Positions 60,387 through 64,000 of a DNA stretch of 64,000 bases are shown here, one piece after another; the first letter of the stretch is position 1; every line of letters begins with the position of its first letter. This stretch comes from Candidatus Hydrogenedentota bacterium (GTDB lineage: Bacteria; Hydrogenedentota; Hydrogenedentia; Hydrogenedentales; SLHB01). Under the pieces are notes generated by a model. The model searched no databases. It saw nothing but the letters and a program-made list of their open reading frames with translations, and was not told the DNA's origin. Location of the stretch: the NCBI GenBank assembly GCA_013359265.1, contig JABWCD010000003.1:248001-312000 (forward strand), written 5' to 3'. Position numbers and translations under genes: made by a program.

Positions 60387-61703
60387 ATGAAACGCACACT
60401 TGTATTGATCTCATTTGCCGTCGTCATTGGTTGCGGTCCCGCTTGGGCCGATCCGGCGAAAGGGCAGGAAGGCCCCCTTGCCTTCAAGGAACGCATTTAC
60501 CTCGCCGACATGCTCGACCGTTTCGTCATCAAGGGCCAGGCCATGTGCAAGCTGAACGTGCCCACCGACCAGACGCCCTTCGTCACGTACAACATGCCGG
60601 ACAACGCGTACATGACCGGCATCTACCTCGGCGCGCTGTCGCTGAAATACGCGGTTACGCAGGACGCCGACACCCGCAAACAGGCGGGAGACGCGCTCAA
60701 AGCACTCGACCTGCTCTGCAACGTCACCGGCATCGAGGGCCTGCTCGCGCGAGCGGCGGTAAAGCTGCCCGCGGCAATTCAGGACGATGGCGAATGGAGC
60801 CTGTCGCCGGACAACCAATACGTCTGGCGCGGCAACGTCAGCAGCGATCAGATGGATGGCGTGTTTTTCGGCTTCGCCCTCGCGTACGACCACGTCGCGG
60901 ACAACGACCAGAAGCGGAAGATTCGGAAGAACGTAGAGAACCTAATCGATTACCTCGTCGCGTGCGATCTGAGCATCATCGATATCGACGGCGAACCGAC
61001 CACCTGGGGCCACTACGAACCTGAATACGTGATGAACTACGAGAACATGAACGCGCTGCTGCTCTTGCAGCACCTCAAGATCGCCGAACACGTCACCGGC
61101 AAGAAGAAATACCGCAAACTCTACAAAAAGTACGCGATCAAGAAAGGCTACGCGGATATCGCGATCACCGCCCGCGTCATGGGCGATCCGATTGAGGACG
61201 TGAACCACTCCGACGACGTGCTGCAGTTCCTTGCCTACTACCCGCTACTTAAGCTCGAGACCGATCCCGCGCTTCGCGCGAAATACATCGCAAGCCTTCA
61301 ACGCTCGTGGGACGGCGCGGACGGATTCGCCGGCCTGAGCGAAAAGCAGTGTCCCCTCTACGCGGCAACGGCAGACGTCTTCCTCGACGACACGAGCGGC
61401 AATATGGACGCAGTGAACACGCTCAACTGGTTCCCCTTCGGCATCAAGTGGTCCGCGGCAACCATCGAGGACTACGAAGACCAATTCGGGTTCACCGACG
61501 ACCCCTCCGTACAAAGCCCCGAACCGGGCCCCGGCGAAGTCGTCCCCATCGACCGACGCGCCAACACCTGGTCCACGTGGGTCCAAAATCCCTACGAGGC
61601 CGGCGAGCGCAACCCCAACCCCGGCCAGGAATACAATGGCCACGACTACCTAATCGGCTACTGGCTGCTGCGGTACGAGGGAATCGTCGGGGGGGACGAG
61701 TAA
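60387..61703 (+). CDS. Secreted alpha-helical protein (six-hairpin-like), function unknown
   Basis: 438 residues from ATG 60387, GGGAG 10 nt upstream. Signal peptide (LVLISFAVVIGCGPAWA). The rest is helical with aromatic repeats (YMTGIYLGALSLKYAVTQD, DGVFFGFALAYDHVADNDQK, YENMNALLLLQHLKIAEHVTG), suggesting an (alpha/alpha) toroid of the six-hairpin type. No catalytic motif can be assigned. It could be a lyase- or glycosidase-like enzyme. Confidence 0.55.
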   Translation: MKRTLVLISFAVVIGCGPAWADPAKGQEGPLAFKERIYLADMLDRFVIKGQAMCKLNVPTDQTPFVTYNMPDNAYMTGIYLGALSLKYAVTQDADTRKQAGDALKALDLLCNVTGIEGLLARAAVKLPAAIQDDGEWSLSPDNQYVWRGNVSSDQMDGVFFGFALAYDHVADNDQKRKIRKNVENLIDYLVACDLSIIDIDGEPTTWGHYEPEYVMNYENMNALLLLQHLKIAEHVTGKKKYRKLYKKYAIKKGYADIAITARVMGDPIEDVNHSDDVLQFLAYYPLLKLETDPALRAKYIASLQRSWDGADGFAGLSEKQCPLYAATADVFLDDTSGNMDAVNTLNWFPFGIKWSAATIEDYEDQFGFTDDPSVQSPEPGPGEVVPIDRRANTWSTWVQNPYEAGERNPNPGQEYNGHDYLIGYWLLRYEGIVGGDE

Positions 61704-61775
61704 GTATCGTCCATTTCAATCCCTCGTTGGGTGAACGTCGCGGTTCGTCCGTACGTTGCCCACCGCAACGGTTGC

Positions 61776-62006
61776 TCACATTTCAAACGGGGCGATGCGC
61801 GCGGCCCATTCGTTGTTTCGCACATACTCGACGTGCCCATCGACGAAAAGTACATTGCGCCCAGCCAGCGTATCGCCGGTGACGGGCGCGTCGTACTGCC
61901 CCGCCACCAGCGGAGTAATGCTGCGGAGATAGCTCTCGCTGAGTTCGCTCAGAGGATTGTTTGGTGTCAGCCGGCCGCTATCAATAAGGCGCGCGGTTAT
62001 GTCCAC
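61776..62006 (-). CDS. H-X9-DG-type C-terminal fragment
   Basis: 76 residues if started at GTG 62006, which has no good ribosome site. The end NVLFVDGHVEYVRNNEW is the DGHV element of DUF1559/H-X9-DG pseudopilin-like proteins. The N-terminal prepilin helix typical of these proteins is absent. It overlaps the preceding 63-aa membrane gene by about 10 nt in another frame, so the two could be one gene broken by a frameshift. Confidence 0.5.
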   Translation of the reverse strand: MDITARLIDSGRLTPNNPLSELSESYLRSITPLVAGQYDAPVTGDTLAGRNVLFVDGHVEYVRNNEWAARIAPFEM

Positions 62007-62188
62007 TCGGCGTCCACCGCTGGCTCCGGTGTGGCAGACAGGTCTGAATCGGGATTTGTCGATTCCCGCGCCAGCGCGGGTAAGGCCGCGGGTGGAACGG
62101 GTTCCGGCGTCCGTCCCACCAGAAACCACGCGGCGAGTACGAAGGGGACTACCAAACCTGCCGCAACGGCCCCGATCATTCGAACCAT
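61997..62188 (-). CDS. Small single-TM protein preceding the H-X9-DG fragment
   Basis: 63 residues from ATG 62188 with GGAGGT 7 nt upstream. One TM helix (MIGAVAAGLVVPFVLAAWFL) then a Pro/Ala-rich linker (VPPAALPALARESTNPDS) ending at a TAA. The same frame stays open further upstream, but without a ribosome site. Linker plus TM would suit the N-terminus of the H-X9-DG protein downstream. Confidence 0.6.
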   Translation of the reverse strand: MVRMIGAVAAGLVVPFVLAAWFLVGRTPEPVPPAALPALARESTNPDSDLSATPEPAVDAEWT

Positions 62189-62658
62189 TGCTGACACCTC
62201 CGCATGCAATTCCCTCGTCCGCAATACATCCGCGAGTACATGAGCTACTTGAGCGTACTTGATCGCGTGCATCGTTTGCTCAACGATTTTCGCGGGGCGG
62301 GCATGCCTCGCCCACAAGATTCTCCGATTTACTTACCTCACCCCGCCATCTGTCATATAAATCACCCTCGTTCCCCGAATCGACCAACAAGTATTCGTAA
62401 AGTTGTCAATCAAACGGGGGTCGCTTCGCATGCGGCGCCAAGTCCCTTTTTTGGACTCCTTCTGATCTTCCGCGGCCAATTGAATTCGCATTCCCGCGAT
62501 CCCCATCCGCGTGATCCGCGAGATCCGTAGTTCCGCGTTTCGCACTCGCGAATGCAACGCCGTGGGCTATGAAGTAAGAAGTGTTGCTACGCGTTGCCCC
62601 GGTTGTACAAATCGCCGCGCCACACGTTATACCAACAGAACGCGGTAAGGGCCGGCGA
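62189..62658. other. 470-bp intergenic region with a GC palindrome
   Basis: Contains GGGCG-GGCATGCC-T-CGCCC (62295-62313), a near-perfect palindrome. A 75-codon minus-strand open frame at 62333-62557 lacks a ribosome site and shows RITRMG-type repeat-derived sequence. No gene is supported. Confidence 0.45.
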
Positions 62659-63183
62659 ATGGACAGGCAGAATCCAGACCAGGCGGCGTGGGTGCGGGAA
62701 ACGTTGGACCGCTACGAGCGGCCGCTCGTGCGTTACGCCCTGCGTTACGCCGGGGACCTCGAGTCCGCGCGGGACGCCGTGCAGGACACGTTCCTGAAAC
62801 TCTGCCTGGCGGACCCGGCGGCGCTGAACGGCAAACTAGCCGGCTGGCTGTTCACCGTCTGCCGGAACCGCGCCCTCGATATGCGGCGCAAGGCCCGCCG
62901 CAGCGTACCGCTCGACCCGGCCGTCGAGCGGCACATCGAGAGTCCCATGCCGCCGCCCGGCGCCGCGCTTGAGGCCGACGAATCGCGTTCGTTGGTGTAC
63001 GACGAAATCAACCGCCTGCCCGCGAACGAACGCGAAACGATTTTGCTGAAGTTTCACGACGGGCTGACCTACCGCGAGATCAGCCAAATCACCGGCACGC
63101 CCGTCGCCACGATCAACTACCGAATGCACGCGCTACTTACGCGCATTGCCGAACGGCTGCGTGCGCACAGCGCCGCGCCGTGA
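62659..63183 (+). CDS. ECF-type RNA polymerase sigma-70 factor
   Basis: 174 residues. Region 2 (RYALRYAGDLESARDAVQDTFLKLC, KLAGWLFTVCRNRALDMRRK) and region 4 (EINRLPANERETILLKFHDG, TYREISQITGTPVATINYRM) are both present. ATG 62659 after AAGGG. Partner gene 63198-64000 begins 14 nt downstream. The pair probably controls envelope functions. The variant lacks an N-terminal regulatory extension. Confidence 0.92.
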   Translation: MDRQNPDQAAWVRETLDRYERPLVRYALRYAGDLESARDAVQDTFLKLCLADPAALNGKLAGWLFTVCRNRALDMRRKARRSVPLDPAVERHIESPMPPPGAALEADESRSLVYDEINRLPANERETILLKFHDGLTYREISQITGTPVATINYRMHALLTRIAERLRAHSAAP

Positions 63184-63197
63184 ACGAGGACACGAAC

Positions 63198-64000
63198 ATG
63201 AGTTTCGACAACAACGACCCGCGCCTCACCGCGTATGTGCTCGATGAGATGGACGACCCGAACGAGCGCGCGGCGATGGATGCGGCATTGGAAAACGACG
63301 CTGCATTACGCGCGGCGATGGATGAATTGGCGAACGCGTCTCGCACGCTGGAACACACATTGAAGAATGCGAGCGCGGTGGACGACTGTTTGGTGCCGGA
63401 GCAGCGGGCAGACGTCGAGTTGCGCGCGGCGGTGGCACGACCGCGGCGCGCGCGCGTGCGCCGAAGACTCGTGTACGCCACGCTTGCTGTTGCCGCGTCA
63501 CTGACGATTGTCACTGCGCTCACGGTGCCGGGCGTTATCGAACGTGCCAAAGTCGGCCAGGACCTGCGCGTCGCGGGCGCAAAGCCGGCGCGCTTTCCGG
63601 CTGCCTCTCCCGCTCCGCGAGCTTCCGAACCTTCATCTCTGGGACTGCTCAGATCACCGGCGAGCGGACCTGCCGATGCTCCGGCGGCGACTCCCAATGA
63701 TGCGCTGGGGAGTTTAGATGAGTTTCAATTAAGTGCAAGCGGCAGCAGCGCCAGTGGAGGGCGCGATGGCCTGTCCGTGGAAACAGAAAGTCTGGAAACA
63801 CGAGTAGGACAACTAGAGGAGCCACAGGCACAGCCGCGAATTGCCAAAGGGAACCTTCAGAATGTCCAGGTAGGAGGGTCTAGTCGGATTCGGGGGAGCT
63901 ACTACTCGAATCTTACCCCAGACGCAAAAACAGACGCGAACGGACAATTCGATCCGAGCGTTACCGCGAACGGACGGCCAGGCGGCGCTGCTCCTGCCCC
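63198..64000 (+). CDS. Anti-sigma or YfbK-type VWA protein (3' end outside window)
   Basis: 267 residues are visible. The N-terminus DPRLTAYVLDEMDDPNERAA is the zinc-less anti-sigma-like leader typical of proteins following ECF genes, then a TM helix (TLAVAASLTIVTALTVPGV, about 95-113) and a Ser/Ala/Pro-rich linker. The last visible residues (NVQVGGSSRIRGSYYSNL) resemble the segment before the VWA domain in YfbK-type proteins. The VWA domain itself, if present, lies beyond the window. GAGG precedes ATG 63198. Confidence 0.7.
   Translation, partial: MSFDNNDPRLTAYVLDEMDDPNERAAMDAALENDAALRAAMDELANASRTLEHTLKNASAVDDCLVPEQRADVELRAAVARPRRARVRRRLVYATLAVAASLTIVTALTVPGVIERAKVGQDLRVAGAKPARFPAASPAPRASEPSSLGLLRSPASGPADAPAATPNDALGSLDEFQLSASGSSASGGRDGLSVETESLETRVGQLEEPQAQPRIAKGNLQNVQVGGSSRIRGSYYSNLTPDAKTDANGQFDPSVTANGRPGGAAPA

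Noticed and set aside
62333-62557. 75-codon minus-strand open frame
   Set aside because: Looks like repeat-derived sequence without a start site; no domain.

Overview
The window reads as a high-GC chromosomal stretch of an uncultured bacterium of the Planctomycetota/Hydrogenedentota/Lentisphaerota type. I favour Hydrogenedentota, as an inference only. The pointers are a Tat-dependent DUF1501 protein, ThuA-like and PhyH proteins, large secreted glycosidases, a SpoIIE-type phosphatase of a form common in these phyla, an H-X9-DG fragment, a GxxExxY gene inside a repeat-bounded cassette, and many dispersed palindromic repeats. No rRNA, phage or CRISPR array is present. One tRNA is present (Ala, anticodon CGC).

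Layout. 1-8.9 kb: edge of an FG-GAP protein; SpoIIE phosphatase; overlapping alpha/beta hydrolase and Ada; a repeat-rich segment with a duplicated phosphatase 5' end; DUF1501; an AT-richer carboxypeptidase-regulatory-repeat protein; a PrcB-like secreted protein; two small genes; tRNA-Ala. 9-13.5 kb: an unknown cysteine-tailed protein, a phosphodiester-glycosidase-like protein, and a PadR regulator with its overlapping membrane partner behind a clear sigma-70 promoter. 13.5-30.5 kb: a polysaccharide/glycan region (beta-propeller + GH123-like fusion, six-hairpin glycosidase, TIM-barrel-like glycosidase, GH127 with DUF2341/LamG modules, LamG-like protein, PhyH dioxygenase). It is interrupted by a nucleotidyltransferase pair, a PIN-like protein, a VapBC-like pair and glyA. 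31-36.4 kb: a four-gene ABC/GldG/DUF4340 operon. 36.4-41 kb: MTA phosphorylase, then on the minus strand a Cys-rich protein, a small protein and TolC in one coupled operon, and a Kelch protein.

41-51 kb: esterase, metallophosphatase, a membrane protein coupled to a SurA/PpiC-type isomerase, an ABM monooxygenase, an XRE regulator, HslV, an alkyl-sulfatase-like lipoprotein and a YpfJ-type metallopeptidase. 51-56 kb: an RHH/DUF3368 toxin-antitoxin pair, then a beta-oxidation operon (FadN-type bifunctional enzyme and thiolase) split by a GxxExxY cassette with perfect 15-nt inverted ends. 56.3-59.2 kb: an AT-richer island with a two-gene secreted-protein/lipoprotein operon and three small HicB/YgiT-type genes. 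59.3-64 kb: ThuA-like protein, a secreted helical protein, a split TM/H-X9-DG gene, then an ECF sigma factor with a membrane anti-sigma or VWA-type partner cut by the window edge.

The strongest structural signals are the repeat-bounded GxxExxY cassette in the fad operon, a family of inverted-repeat elements at three loci together with a duplicated phosphatase 5' end and an orphaned DUF1501 tail, and several genes whose promoters imply leaderless mRNAs. All functional calls are from reading the sequence; no database search was run.
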